From Dendrolimus kikuchii (Eukaryota; Arthropoda; Insecta; Lepidoptera; Lasiocampidae): DNA of 64,000 nt. The notes below the pieces were generated by a model that was not told the DNA's origin, ran no database searches, and saw only the letters and a program-made list of their open reading frames with translations. A program made the translations under genes and the position numbers. Numbering within the stretch: the stretch's first letter is position 1; every line of letters starts with the position of its first letter. The DNA lies in contig CM034401.1 of NCBI GenBank assembly GCA_019925095.2, forward strand, positions 15,474,338 through 15,538,337. Direction: 5' to 3'. Below are positions 1-10,985 of this stretch, in pieces.

Positions 1-215
1 GTCACTTACCGGGAACGTTCCCAAAACGCTAGCGGCGTTACTACGCTGAATAGCAATGCTTACCCATTGAGCAAAATAGACGCCAGCCTTTTAGTCGCGT
101 GAGAGGTCTACTAAGTGTCTATTAATTATTATTTACATATTTTAGGAAGTAACATGTATAATTAAAACTACCTAAGAAATATAAATAAATAAATTAAAGT
201 AGGCTATGTAGCAGC
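1..215 (-). repeat. GGGAACGTTCCC repeat family, copy 1 (truncated by window edge)
   Basis: A palindrome GGGAACGTTCCC lies at 11-22 and a second, imperfect one at 228-239. Read in reverse, this stretch matches 60165-60325 in the same order: AGCGTTT, the palindrome, then an AT-rich tract with a TTTCTWAGKTRGTTTA-like motif. Two copies in opposite orientation mark it as an interspersed repeat. I do not recognise the family, and the true left end is outside the window. Confidence 0.5.
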
Positions 216-450
216 TCACTGCCATCAGGGAGCGTTCCCAGAAGGCTGGCCTTATTTGTTGGGCGAAGTATGAGTCAGTCTTATCACGCGTAATACCAAA
301 AAGTTTCTTACAGATGTTTTTAAAGAAGCTCATATGAGATAAATTTGAAAGTCTAATAATTTTTTTTATAACTGCTTTGGTCTAACTATCTTTTAAATAA
401 GAAATTATCATTCTTAGTATTATTCTACCATACTTAAAATTTTGTCAAGA

Positions 451-815
451 AATATTCAACTACGAAACTTTTTATTCAAACAAAGTTCCACTGAAGAACA
501 TGTTTTGAAGTTCATACATAATTATAATCTAATTCCTATTCTATGTACATTATCGCAATGTGTTATTGCTATTTTAAGGAGAAAAAACATCATACTCGTA
601 AAACACACACAAGCAACACTTAACAAATAATGCACAATATTCAAATTCAAAAGTTTTTATTCAAAATAAATTCCACTGGAGAACACTTTTTGAAGGTCTA
701 TACATATAAGTTAAAATTTAATTATAATTTCTAGTCTATGTACACCGCTTCGCAACGTGTTATTGCTGTTAAGAAGAAGAAGCGGCAAGAAACTCCCCAG
801 CGACACGTCTACTAA
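451..815 (-). repeat. Tandem pair of Penelope-tail-like repeats
   Basis: Two diverged direct copies sit side by side, about 451-590 and 637-815, sharing AATATTCAA, a TTTTTATTCAAA tract, TTCCACTG, GAACA and CTATGTACA in order. The second copy ends with CGCTTCGCAACGTGTTATTG and AGAAGAAGCGGCAAGAAACTC. Those words recur, in the same orientation, in the left arm of the Penelope-like element at about 47145-47195. The stretch is therefore probably an old 3'-end remnant of a related element. The short open frame across the first copy is not a credible gene. Confidence 0.45.
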
Positions 816-1504
816 AAATTTATTAACGCAAACTTTTTTTTTTTAATAAGTTTTATACAGAAATGTGTTACACAATCACTTTTCGAAGAATTAATAGAGT
901 TGTAGCAAATAGTGCAATAAGAAATACTCATACTAAAGACTATGCAATTTATAAAATTTCTAAACTAATCTTAAATATGCAATAATCTCAGTACAATTAC
1001 TTAGCGGAAATCTGAACTTGTTTCATGGCCGAACAACGGATACCCTCTATTTGCTATTCGAGCTAAACCGAACAAATATAACGGTATGGAATACACGAAC
1101 AAAGCGCTCTTATCTCCAAAATGTGATGGAATGCAACATAAATGCATCATAGGGCTTAAATCAAAGTTTTTTAGGGTTCCGTAATTTTAATGACAATAAC
1201 GAACTATTATGACATTAACGTCTGTTAGTTACTTCAATTCTGGTATTCTGTGTGTATACAGTTATTAATTAATATTAATACGTTAAAAGAAAATAATTAA
1301 TAATTATTTTTAATTGTAGTTACATTTTCATTATAGTTATAGCATTATCCGTCTCGACGCCTGTGTGGTTATTCGTCTCTCATAGAACGTCACATTCATT
1401 TTTTCCAAAAGCTATTGGGTCTATATGGTTGAATTTTGGCAAAAAGGTATACTCTATATGCCACTATTCAACAATGTAGTGATATCCTGAAAATCTAACA
1501 ATAA
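816..1504. other. Unassigned AT-rich stretch
   Basis: No open frame, tandem repeat or transposon terminus is visible. A TTTAGGGTTCCGTAATTTTA motif near 1168 resembles words seen in lepidopteran repeats, but it is not enough for a call. Confidence 0.4.
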
Positions 1505-2005
1505 TGACTGGCTCCGAGGTGGCTAAAAAAATTTGCACGATGAAGTGGTAGTGGGCCGGTCACGTCTGTTTGAAGGACTGACGGCGAAGAATAATTGTGT
1601 TCTGGAGTGGATCGCGTCTTGGTACCGTAGGATGCTCTCTAGCTCAGTAAACAGATGATCTTCAAAAAGTCGCTGGTAGGGGTTAGTGGAGGTGAATGCG
1701 CGAGTGAGCCCACAGCCCGGACGAAAGACTCTCGAGGATCGGACAGGGGTTTTAGTGGTATCCCTAACCGCGACGTCGCAATAGCACTTCACACGTGAGG
1801 TGCTAGTGCCACCCCGATTTAGCAAATCCCACACACGGGCCGAGACCTTTGCCCCTCGCGTGGCTTATTCTCAAACGGATTTCCCATGTATGTAAAAAAG
1901 GGGTTAGATGAGGAAGACGGAAGACCGGGATATGTGGCGCAGACTCGGGGAGGCCTACGTCCAGCAGTGGACAGTGATTGGCTGAAGAAGAAGTGGCTGC
2001 TAACA
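1505..2005 (+). pseudogene. LINE reverse-transcriptase C-terminus, decayed (RTE-like)
   Basis: Near the start the plus strand reads as AKKICTMKW, a stop, then WAGHV, the tryptophan-glycine-histidine motif found in the C-terminal region of insect RTE-type reverse-transcriptase polyproteins. The far end encodes DMWRRLGEAYVQQWTVIG followed by a stop, the standard terminal peptide of this group. The segment between, about 1600-1890, is frameshifted and carries stops, and may be composite. The longer open frames on the minus strand here are shadows. A shorter cousin of the terminal peptide is at 34786-34878 on the other strand. The element is a dead, 5'-truncated insertion. Confidence 0.6.
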
Positions 2006-2420
2006 AATGTAATACGTACTTCAATTATTTATAAAGAAAATTATATAATATAAAAATAGGAACTTAATGAAGTTTTTAGATAAACACATAATTTTTTTAT
2101 GATTATTACTTAAGCACTCATCTAGTGGCCGGTTTTTATATCTTACTGTTCATTCACTTACCTTACTATCGGTTGAATTTTGACATTACTTGTATGGACA
2201 TAGACAAACTTTAACCGATACTAAAGCAAACGAATAATAGTCCGTAAGGTTTTGCATCCGGCCATATCTCGACCTAACAACTTTTGAAGAAAATATTGTG
2301 ACACGCCGAGACAGATAACCGTACTAACCGACATGATGATTTTATAAGGGTTCTTATCTTACCAAAATGGCTACAGAAACCAAAAGATTTCAAATGAGTG
2401 TTGTGTAAAAAATATATGAA
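2006..2420. other. Unassigned AT-rich stretch
   Basis: No coding or terminal-repeat signal was found. A word AAATGAGTGTTGTG near 2392 repeats part of the adjoining hairpin arm. Confidence 0.4.
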
Positions 2421-2487
2421 ATGAGTGTTGCCAATTTAATTACTTTAATATACTAGGTATTAAAGTCATTAAATTGGCAACACTCAT
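2421..2487. repeat. 30-bp inverted repeat hairpin
   Basis: Arm 2421-2450 pairs with 2458-2487 over 30 bases with one mismatch, leaving a 7-base loop. The outer part of each arm contains ATGAGTGTTGCCAATTTAAT and its complement. It could be a fold-back MITE or a hairpin RNA source. No target-site duplication is clear. Confidence 0.75.
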
Positions 2488-2832
2488 TATAAAGTGCACA
2501 TCATTATGATTAAGCGATTCCATAGAGTAGTTTACTGGTTAGTAGTCTGTTACGTAATGATCTCGTTTCAAATACTCCAAGATTATGAGTTGAGGCGTGT
2601 CAATGTTTGCTCATAATTTTAAAAAGCTAATTACTTCTTACGACAACGTTTATCATATTAATCTTATTATCTGTACTTAGTTTTAATGTAATGGATATTT
2701 CGTGAAAGGCAAATGATTTTGCAAAAAGATATTTCAGTCTTTTGTTCGTTGTTTAAGTAACTCCCGTTAGTCACGATTAAGAGTACGTTTAAACTGATTA
2801 AAGCACAGTTTTATTTGTCATGTTATAACTAA
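2488..2832. other. Unassigned AT-rich stretch
   Basis: Nothing recognisable as coding sequence or as a named repeat was seen here. Confidence 0.4.
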
Positions 2833-3205
2833 CTAGTGGTCGCCCATTGATCGAAATTCGACCATAATTAATTTAAATTATAAGTTTGAACATTATTAAG
2901 GTTCTGTTGTCACAGACTATACTTCTATAATCACAGATTTCGCCAAAGCTACACTGTTAATTTGACTTTAACAATAAACAAAAAACTATACCTATATATG
3001 CGTGTGTGTGTCAAATACATCGTAGTGTGTGTAATTTTTTTTAATTGATTTAATGTATTTTTTATGCATAATGTTAAAAAAATATTGGCATTCCGCACTC
3101 CTTCTCTAAACTATAAGTGTGTGAAATTTCATACTCCTCCGTCCGCTCAATTTTCGTAAAAAAGGGTACAAAGTTTTTGCTTTACGTGTTAATATAATAA
3201 TTATC
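2833..3205 (-). mobile_element. Repeat ending in CTAG, Helitron-like family H6, copy 1
   Basis: Read on the minus strand the segment ends GGTCGAATTTCGATC...GGGCGACCACTAG and is followed by T. The related copy at 39345-39680 ends the same way on the plus strand. Both contain AAGCAAAAACTTTGTAC, a GGAGGAGTATGAAATTTC-like block and a GTGTGTCAAATACAT block in the same order. The CTAG|T end suits a Helitron, but the 5' end is not well defined. Confidence 0.55.
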
Positions 3206-3418
3206 ATTAACTTCGTTCACATATAAATAAACAATCAGATTTTTACAACAAGTAGATTTTTATTTATTTATTTTTAACAGTACATACATCCATTATTAAA
3301 TTACATGGTTTTAACTTTTATTTATTGCTTACACGCTAATTAGTAACAAAAAACTTAGTTTAAACAACGACTGGTACAAATAGAGAAATGCAATTATTAG
3401 TCATGTGATAGAAACGGA
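3206..3418. other. Unassigned AT-rich stretch
   Basis: AT-rich spacer with short TTTA repeats. No gene or element boundary was found. Confidence 0.35.
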
Positions 3419-3480
3419 ACGCGCCTGTCAACGTCATTGGCAGAGTAGTTGACAGGCGCGTCAACCGTGACATATATAAA
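3419..3480 (+). promoter_or_regulatory. GC-rich 14-bp hairpin followed by a TATA-box-like motif
   Basis: ACGCGCCTGTCAAC at 3419-3432 and its exact complement at 3448-3461 enclose a 15-base loop. The arms stand out as GC-rich in AT-rich surroundings. ATATATAAAGG follows at about 3473, which has the form of a pol II TATA box. No open frame or known element follows, so promoter activity is only a possibility. Confidence 0.35.
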
Positions 3481-3964
3481 GGACACCCGAGTGCCTGGGT
3501 GGTCGTATGGGGACCAACTAGACATTAATATTAAAATTACTAAATTAAGATACCTTGATTGTAGTTTAAAATAAAAACCACTGAAGACTATAAAATATCT
3601 TTTATTAAAAATACTACAAGTCATTTTTGGCAAAGTTCCTAAACAGTTTCTATAATACAGAGCCTTCTTTAGTAAGCATGAAGTCCGCAGTAGTATTTTA
3701 AGAAATATTATTGCCTAAACTTTTGCCTAAAAATTTGTGAAAGTTATATAGGAACTGCAAAGGCATTCAAACAACCTACGTCCTTGCAGTTCGTGCTCTT
3801 AACAGATAAAACGGTCACGATAAAATTGCTAAAGCCAACATTATTCTCCATAACGCTTTACTTAAATTGTGATATGCTGTATATATACTCTCATTTTAGG
3901 CAGGGTTATTATTTAAGTTCGTAGCTAAAATATTTCAAAATAGATGTAGTGGTAGTTAAGTACA
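3481..3964. other. Unassigned AT-rich stretch
   Basis: No coding or repeat signal beyond AATAAA-like words was seen. Confidence 0.35.
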
Positions 3965-4345
3965 TCTAAATATATAAAAATGAATCATAGAAATGTATGT
4001 ACGCGCATAACTTGAGAACGATTTTACCGATCTTGATGATTTTGTTTTTGTGTGTTTGAGTGGGTTCCCGGATGGTTTAGATTCACAATTAGAACCGGTA
4101 GGTGGCGTTGAGATCGGGTTCTAGAATCCTCCTAATCACCTGGAGCGATTTTGATGATTTTGTTTTTGCGTTTTTGAGTGGGTTCCCGGATGGTTTAGAT
4201 GCGCAATTAGAACCGGTAGGTGGCGCTAAGATCGGGTTATAGAACCCTCGTAATCACCTGGACAGATTTTTGTGATTTTGTTTTTGTGTCAAGTCTTTTA
4301 GGAATTCAGAAGATATGGCGGTACGAAGTTCGCCGGGTCAGCTAA
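3965..4345 (+). mobile_element. Non-autonomous Helitron (family H2/H3)
   Basis: The element begins TCTAAATATATAAAAATGAA after an A and ends GCCGGGTCAGCTAA before a T, the A|T insertion site and TC...CTRR termini of Helitrons. Two internal near-copies of a block containing GAGTGGGTTCCCGGATGG and AACCGGTAGGTGGCG are present. The 3' end matches the family at 23553, 32089 and 42466. There is no coding capacity. Confidence 0.8.
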
Positions 4346-4480
4346 TCATAAATAAGTATACATAGTATATAAAAAGTGTAAATTTGCCATCACCTATGAG
4401 GCGGATGTCGTCACTAGTAACGAAAAGTCTGGATGAATATAAAAAATTAATTAGTATACATATACTTATTGTTTATTTAT

Positions 4481-4776
4481 CCGTGCAGGAACGGAGAAAG
4501 AATACAATTTCCTGCGGCCGGACGGCCTGTCGTAAGAGGCGATCAAACAACCCACAGGCAGGTGGTAGGCCCGTCTGGATGGCTACCGCCCCTGGTCTAC
4601 AATATGTAGCCATAACAATCTTGAGTTGTGTTTCAGCATTAGTGATCAGATTCCAGCCTGCCTTTAGAGAGCGGCAGCACGTTGGTAGCACATTTGTTGC
4701 TACGAATGTCCATAGGAGATGGTAACTGCTTTCCATCAGGTGGGCCGTCTGCCTGTCGGCTGAACTAATGCAATAA
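4481..4776 (+). mobile_element. SINE-like element, family S1, copy 1
   Basis: This is the first of about 15 copies of a ~300-bp family. It begins CCGTGCAGGAACGGAGAAAG, continues through a GCGGCCG-rich block, and ends GGGCCGTCTGCCTGTCGG...GCAATAATC. GCAGGAA and TTCCTGC near the 5' end can pair. The 3' part resembles tails of CR1/zenon-type lepidopteran LINEs from memory, so it is probably mobilised by such a LINE. It encodes nothing. Confidence 0.75.
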
Positions 4777-4837
4777 TCATAATACGGTTAATATTTTATA
4801 ATTTCAGTAAGTACATTAATTAGCGTTTCCAATTATT

Positions 4838-5072
4838 TATTACTTGAGTACAAGAGATGTGCTGACGATCCACGTGATATAAAGAAGTTACTATCGCCTA
4901 TGGACCACCATAGGTGCGCTACTAATATGATGAAAACTAGAACCTGGCCACTGATGGAACACAACTCAAAGACGTTGTGGCAGCATACTTTAAACCAGGG
5001 TCGATAGCTATCCAAACGGACAAAGACTCTACCATCTGGCTGGAGTTGTTCTTTCTCCGTTGTTGCACGGAC
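4838..5072 (-). mobile_element. SINE-like family S1, old diverged copy
   Basis: The reversed S1 order is recognisable: CGCCTATGGACCACCATAGG, GAACCTGGCCACTGATGGAACACAAC, TCTACCATCTGGCTGG and CTTTCTCCG...GCACGG. Many substitutions make this one of the oldest copies. The minus-strand open frame over it has no independent support. Confidence 0.65.
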
Positions 5073-5573
5073 AAAAATATATTTATAACATTTGCTAATT
5101 GACTTTGACTCTGAATTTCATGAATAAATTACAGTTTGATCTAAATGTGTTGTACACTATAGTCATTTTAGAATTCTTAAAAGCAAAATAATACAATTTT
5201 ATACGATATTAAATAAAAGCTCTTCATCTGCAAAATGATGCAGGACACAAAAACAAACTTATTTTCTTTAAATTATCAATATATGTTTGAATAAAGAAGG
5301 CAGGACTGTAAAATTATATTTCTAGTGCATTGGAATAATCATCAGTTAATGTCATACATAATCTGAGATCCATTAGTAATAAGCAAGTTTTACTTGCTAA
5401 TATAAGTATACCTAAATCTAATTTACGTGGACAGATTAATCCCATAGCCATTTTCCAAACCAATAAATCACGAAGGCGCCAGGTGTAGTAATATACAAGC
5501 GAAACTAAAAGTAAATAACAGAGTAATAGACATAATATGAGCAATGAATCAAAGTCGATTAATTACATTCTTA
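5073..5573. other. Unassigned AT-rich stretch
   Basis: One 76-codon open frame on the minus strand has no recognisable domain and no flanking signals, so I treat it as chance. Confidence 0.35.
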
Positions 5574-6240
5574 GAGCCTGTTTACGTACTATGTATAAAC
5601 GCGACTCGCGACTAGCGTCTTGTGACTGGCGACACGAAACTAACAAATACGGGTGAAATTAAATTAGTGATTAGATTAATATAAAGTCTTATATTTTATT
5701 GCGATCGTAGAGCAAATATATAAGTTTTCATTTCTTCTAAGAATTTTTGTATGTTAAAATATTTTATTAATCTAAATAACGGCAAAGTCATTTATAACAT
5801 ATAGTTACGGCACCTATTTCTTAAGTCGTTGTGTGTATGATTTCAAATCTCAAGTCACAAATATATCTATGACTTAGAACCAGTTTTTCATATCTGCGTG
5901 CTCTGCTTGTCCGTGATTTTTATGTTTCTAATATTCCCACAATACAGGGCTATTAACCTACGAGATAGGTGTTTTTATTAAATAGATATCATATCATTTG
6001 TATAGCTTTCTAATCTATAAACAAAACTAAGTAACTTTTATGTGTATTTAAAATTAACACATAAATATCAGATTTTTATATTGGAGAAGATGGCGTTTGT
6101 CTTATCATATAATGTTTATAGCATGGATTTAAATTAAACACATTAGAAATCTACAATTGTTGATATTAACTATTCGCTAGTCGCGTCGCTCGCCGCATTA
6201 CTAGATGTCGTGTTCAGGCGCATACTCGTGGTACGCAGGC
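5574..6240. mobile_element. Candidate Harbinger-type MITE with TTA duplication
   Basis: TTA flanks both ends (5571-5573 and 6241-6243). The left end is GAGCCTGTTTACG and the reversed right end GCCTGCGTACC. Inside, GCGACTCGCGACTAGCGTC on the left is mirrored by GACGCGACTAGCG on the reversed right. The ends are offset by two bases, so the assignment is tentative. Confidence 0.4.
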
Positions 6241-6682
6241 TTAATAAGTGTCGTAATTTGCTTTCATCCGCGGCGAATGTTAATGTCCAAGTAGTTTTGT
6301 TGCAATACCATTGTTTGAGTACTAAAAGGGTAATTGTACTACCGTTTTGTTACGGCTCACGTGTACAGGGTTCTATAATAAGATACAAGCTAATGCGCGT
6401 TGTGCAACTAATTTTTGTTCATTTGCACCTTACCGATCTGATAATAAAAATATTAGGTTCATTAGCTCAGTCCCACGTAAGGCTTTTCCACAGCTACCTA
6501 TATTATTTGAGTAGAAACAATCAAATTGTGTTGCAATGATGCTGTAGTTTGGATGAGAAGTTTCCCCGATTTATTGTAACCTGCCATACAATTCGTGCAA
6601 TATACCGTCTCAGTTGAACCTTTTCTCTTTACGTTTCCTACTTATAAAGTGCATATTGGGTTGTTACTCTATGTAGTATCTA
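6241..6682. other. Unassigned stretch
   Basis: A 109-codon open frame begins just before this stretch and runs through it. It has mixed hydrophobic composition, no family signature and no splice or start context worth noting, so I do not call it a gene. Confidence 0.35.
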
Positions 6683-6927
6683 TCCTACTAATATTATAAA
6701 CGAGAAAGTTTTTAAGAATGTATGGATGTATGTATGTTTGTTACTCTTTCACGCAAAAACTACTAAATGGATTTTGATGAAACTTTACGATAATATAGCT
6801 TACACATCAAAATAACACATAGGCTATAATTAAAGTCAGAGTATCAAAGCATGAATATATAGTGTGAATGATCCAAAATATAACGATTTTCCATCACCAC
6901 GCGGATGAGGCCGCGGGGCGCAGCTAG
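6683..6927 (+). mobile_element. Non-autonomous Helitron, Lep1-like family H1
   Basis: The element starts TCCTACTAATATTATAAACG after an A, contains TTTCACGCAAAAACTACTAA, and ends with the stem ACGCGG...CCGCGG and CAGCTAG before a T. These are textbook Helitron termini, and the interior is the common lepidopteran Helitron type. No coding capacity. Confidence 0.88.
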
Positions 6928-7371
6928 TGAGTACATATGACTGCAGAGCTCGTATGAGTTATTTATTTAGCATTTTTTTTTACTTCTTATTGATAAACAA
7001 GCGTCTCATCAATTATTTGTAAACGTGCCAAATAATATGCAATCAAACATGCTAGACTAGTGAAGATATAATATCTAAAGCATAAAACAAGGTTTCGCAA
7101 GCAGAGTAGTGGCGCAAGTAATTAAAGCTTTATCAAACTTCCCCGAGGTAGGTACATGTACTGACGTTACAGATTAAGTACGCACAATCGCACAATTAAT
7201 TATTACGTAACTAGTAAAGTGGTTAGTACAATGCACGAAAATCTTCATAAGCCTGTATTATAGAAAAAAATATACGTACGCAAACCGGCTCGCGGCACTT
7301 GAGATGATAATCCAGCCAAATTAAAAAGTACTCCTATAATTTCAAATACCCTAAAAGTTACAGAGCGCTTA
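6928..7371. other. Unassigned AT-rich stretch
   Basis: No element boundary or gene was identified. Confidence 0.35.
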
Positions 7372-7520
7372 CTCTCAAACGTATTTCGTCGTTCGTTTTC
7401 GTTTTAGAACTTCTTTTTCTTTTATATTTAAGTACATGTGTTATATAGACTATATAAGTATAGTTATATAGAAATATTTATTCTATATTCTTTCTTTCTT
7501 CTATTTAAAATTTCATTGAC
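7372..7520 (+). repeat. Relative of the TA-flanked MITE at 31.85 kb
   Basis: After GCGCTTA it reads CTCTCAAACGTATTTCGT, GTTTTAGAAC and TTTATATTTAAGT in the same order as 31852-32023. The right terminal repeat is not recognisable, so this copy is decayed or truncated. Confidence 0.5.
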
Positions 7521-8034
7521 TCTTTCAGGCTGATCGGGCGAAAACAAATGAAGTAACGCGTTTGTGAGTACAACCTTGGACCGGCATGTCGTATCAATGT
7601 TATCTATCACATATATTTAGTTATTTAAGGGAGTAGAAAAAGACTTTCTCAATGTTATACCTGATTTATATTTGCATAAGTACTTAGTTAACCCGCGACT
7701 CTGACGAGTTAAGTCCTTATAATCGTTTGGAGTCCTAATTACTGTCCAAACTTTGAAAAGTAATTTCGTGGTTAAGTAATAAGTAGTCGATCTAATAGAT
7801 GTCTGTTCAAAAAATGATAAGGACTTGGTTTAAAGTTAAGTCAAGAATTGACTTACATACCTACTAATGTACAGCCCAAAATAAGATTCGTTTCAAATTT
7901 ATAACAGCCTTATATTTTTGTTCATTTTAGTTCATAATTATATTTTTAGCATACAATTTATAAATCTCTCTTAGTTCCGATTTATATAATATTATTAAAT
8001 AATATGTATATATAATATAATATGTATATATTTT
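7521..8034. other. Unassigned AT-rich stretch
   Basis: Nothing was recognised apart from a TATATAATAT-rich run just upstream of the next SINE-like copy. Confidence 0.35.
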
Positions 8035-8332
8035 TATCCGTGTAGGAACGGAGAAAGAATACAATTTCCTGCGGCCAGGCGGCCGCTCGTAAGAGGCGAC
8101 AAAACAACACACAGCCCGGTGGTAGGGTATTTGCTCGACGGGATGGTGACCACTCCTGGTCTAGAGTATGCCGCCATATCAACCTTGTGTTGTCTTCCGG
8201 CATTAGTGACCAGGTTCCAGTCTCCCTTAAGAGAGCAGCAGCGCCTTTGGTGTTGCAAATAACCATAGGCGATGGTAATCGCTTTCCATCAAGTGGGCCG
8301 TCTACCTGTCTGCTAAACTCATGCAATAAAAT
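8035..8332 (+). mobile_element. SINE-like family S1, copy
   Basis: A full-length copy from ATCCGTGTAGGAACGG to CTCATGCAATAAAA. It inserted next to a TA-rich run. Substitutions relative to the 9-kb and 23-kb copies are scattered, as expected for neutral decay. Confidence 0.8.
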
Positions 8333-9043
8333 AATACACTCTTTTTTAAATAAACTTACTAGGCCACTATGGCAAAGTTGTAGAACTAAGATTTTTTTTA
8401 ATTTGGAAGGATTATCACCTTAAATCTCATTACGTACGAATATTGCCCTAAAATAAGGATATTAAAATGTATTTTAACATCCAAATCATACAAAATTAAT
8501 ACACACCTGTACCCATCTTAATTCGTTCAAGTTGTTTTATGTCACGCTCGCATTCAGTTAACAACAGAACAATTACGAGCTATTCCAGGCAACAATTTTA
8601 ATTAAACAGTGTAGTATCATTCATCTAGCGAATGTGTTACGTGTTAATAAAGACACTTTTGAACGAAGATTCACGTCGTTTGATATAATTGCTTCATTTG
8701 TTCGAAAAGCGTGTACAGTTAAGATTAATTTATATACTGTTGATTTCGAAATGTAGGAGGTTATTTGACTGGGTTTAATTTTCGAAGACTGATTGATTAA
8801 TAGAGTTAGACTAAATTCTTTTGTCATGTTTTACTAAAAGAGAGAAAGTTATGTTGTTTTTTAGAATGAAAGCAGGATTAATTGATTCATTTTATTCAGC
8901 ACATACGTAGAACAAAGGAAGAAGAATATTCAGAATGATAATACGAAGAACAATCAAATCAACCGAGATACTTTTAATCAACTTACAAAACATCACAGCT
9001 TCGTAGATTTTGAATATATAAACTTATGATGTCATAACTTCAG
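8333..9043. other. Unassigned AT-rich stretch
   Basis: Only short chance open frames on the minus strand. No repeat relatives were seen in this window. Confidence 0.35.
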
Positions 9044-9345
9044 AAAGGAGAAAGAATACAATTTCCTGCGGCCGGGCGGCATGTCGTAAGAGGCGACTTA
9101 ACTACCCACAGCCAGGTGGTAGGGCATTTGCCCGACTGGATGGCTACCACCCCTGGTCTAAAGTATGTCGCCATAACAACCTTGAGTTGTGTTCCGGCAT
9201 CAGTGACCAGGTTCCAGTTTCCTTTAAGAGAGCAGCAGCGCACTTGTAGCACCTTTGGTGTTGCAAATATCCATAGGCGATGGTAACCGCTTTCCATCAA
9301 GTGGGCCGTCTGCCTGTCTGCTAATCTCCTGCAATAAAATAAAAA
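9044..9345 (+). mobile_element. SINE-like family S1, copy lacking the first bases
   Basis: Begins at AAGGAGAAAGAATACAATTT, so the usual CCGTGCAGG head is missing, and ends CTCCTGCAATAAAATAAAAA. The antisense strand stays open for about 100 codons, as in several other copies (see findings). Confidence 0.8.
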
Positions 9346-9369
9346 AACTTTGTACAAGTATTATAATAA

Positions 9370-9640
9370 TAATAACAGCCCATAAATATCCCACTGCTGG
9401 ACTCGGACCCTCCCATTATAGGGGAACGGACAGTATAGCAGCTACGTTTGTCCGAGGCGGCGTGGCGTGGGGTGGTAAGGTTTCATCACGATGTTTTAAT
9501 TCAGCACGTGGTAATGTAATAATATTTTAGGTCAGAAAACTACGAAAGTGGTGCATGTTTTCCAGCCAGGATTCGGACGGCGTCCTTTGAATTTGGAACG
9601 TTTGCGCTGACCACTAAAATACCACGACTTGTAACAAGTA
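9370..9640 (-). repeat. Lepidopteran interspersed repeat with tRNA-like end
   Basis: The order CAGCCCATAAATATCCCACTGCTGGAC, CGATGTTTTAATTCAGCACG and CCAGGATTCGGACGGCG matches, from memory, a very common lepidopteran repeat. On the minus strand GTGGTCAGCGCAAACG followed by CGTCCGAATCCTGG resembles A-box and B-box promoter elements of tRNA-derived SINEs. A second copy is at 60610-60845. Confidence 0.5.
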
Positions 9641-9649
9641 AAATGAGTC

Positions 9650-10276
9650 AAATCGCATATTAATTAATTTAAAATCAAAGTGACAAGATGTTAATTTAAT
9701 GCCTGTTGGCATCAATATTCCTATTGGGTAGTAAAAATATGCTTAACTGTCAAAAGCACCTAAATCTTACATGACTGGAGTCACATTTCTTTCATTTTAT
9801 GTCGTCTTATTATTTGAAACACAATAGACCAATGATAATGCTGAGCTTGAGCTAATTTTTAGAACTTATATTAAAATTTCTTGTTGCTTTATGGTTGTTT
9901 TTCGTTGTATTGTTGATTTGGTTACCTTAGAAATGCTTCTTTTACGCATGCATGTATGTTCGTGCTAAAAATAATCCTGTATTCTTTTTTTCCTGAAACA
10001 TAATATTTTTAAACAAATACCTTCAAAACTTGAGAAGAAGCTTATAGAGACCTACGAGAGAATAGTGATCTGTGGTGCCATCTTGTCGTGTACGATAGGG
10101 CTTTTAATGGTAAATTTCCTATTGAGTAATAATCTTATTCCAGGGTAGAAAGTAAATATCAATACAAATAAAGAAATAGCGTGTAAATACATAAATACGT
10201 TTCTTAAAAATATATACCTACATATATGTGAATGTATGCATGTTTATATTTTATTTGTCTTTCCTTTGACACTTTA
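9650..10276. other. Unassigned AT-rich stretch
   Basis: No gene or repeat boundary was identified. Confidence 0.35.
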
Positions 10277-10600
10277 TCCGTGCAGGAACGGAGTAAAAAT
10301 ACATACAATTATTTTCCTGCAGCCGAGCAGCCGGTCATATGAGGCGACAAAACAACTCACAGCCATGTGGTAGAGTATTCTAGATGATAGTCTAGATGGC
10401 TACCATCCCTGTCTAGAGTATGCCGCCATAACAACCTTGAGTTGTGTTCCGGCATTAGTGGCCAGGTCTCAATGTGCCTTTAGAGACCGGCAGCACATTG
10501 GTAGGACATTTGGTGTTACTAAAGTTCATAGGAGATGGTAACCGCTTTCTATCAGGAGGACCGTCTGCCTGTCTGCTGAACTGATGCAGTAAAACAAAAC
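10277..10600 (+). mobile_element. SINE-like family S1, copy
   Basis: Starts ATCCGTGCAGGAACGGAG and ends GATGCAGTAAAACAAAAC. Short internal insertions make it slightly longer than its siblings. It lies about 70 bases upstream of another copy in the same orientation. Confidence 0.8.
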
Positions 10601-10670
10601 TAAATAAATCCCTGATAACTTTAAAGACAATCAGACAAGTGACTTAATGTTCCAGTGAGTCTTTAAATTA

Positions 10671-10985
10671 TCCGTGCAGGGACGGAGAAAGAATACAAAT
10701 TCCTGCGGCCAAGCGACCTGTCGTAAGAGGCGACAAAACAACCCACAGCCAAGTGGTAGGGCATTTGCCCATCTGGATGGTTACCACCCCTGGTCTAGAG
10801 CATGCCGCCATAACAACCTTGAGTTGTGTTCCGTCCTTAGTGCCAGATTCCAGCCCTATCTACAAGTCCGGCAACACATCGGTAGCACCTTTAGTGTTGC
10901 AAATGTTTATAAGCGACGGTAACCACTTTCCATCCCAGTTGGGTCGTCAGCCTATTCAGAGTATCCTTAAACAATTAAAAAAGGT
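10671..10985 (+). mobile_element. SINE-like family S1, copy with altered tail
   Basis: Starts TCCGTGCAGGGACGGAGAAA. The 3' end departs from the family after GTCGTCAGCCTATTCAG, so the usual GCAATAAAA tail is replaced by AACAATTAAAAAAGG. Confidence 0.75.

Noticed and set aside
6210..6539. A 109-codon frame as a gene
   Set aside because: Codon content and residues look random; it overlaps a candidate MITE end and has no promoter, splice or family evidence.
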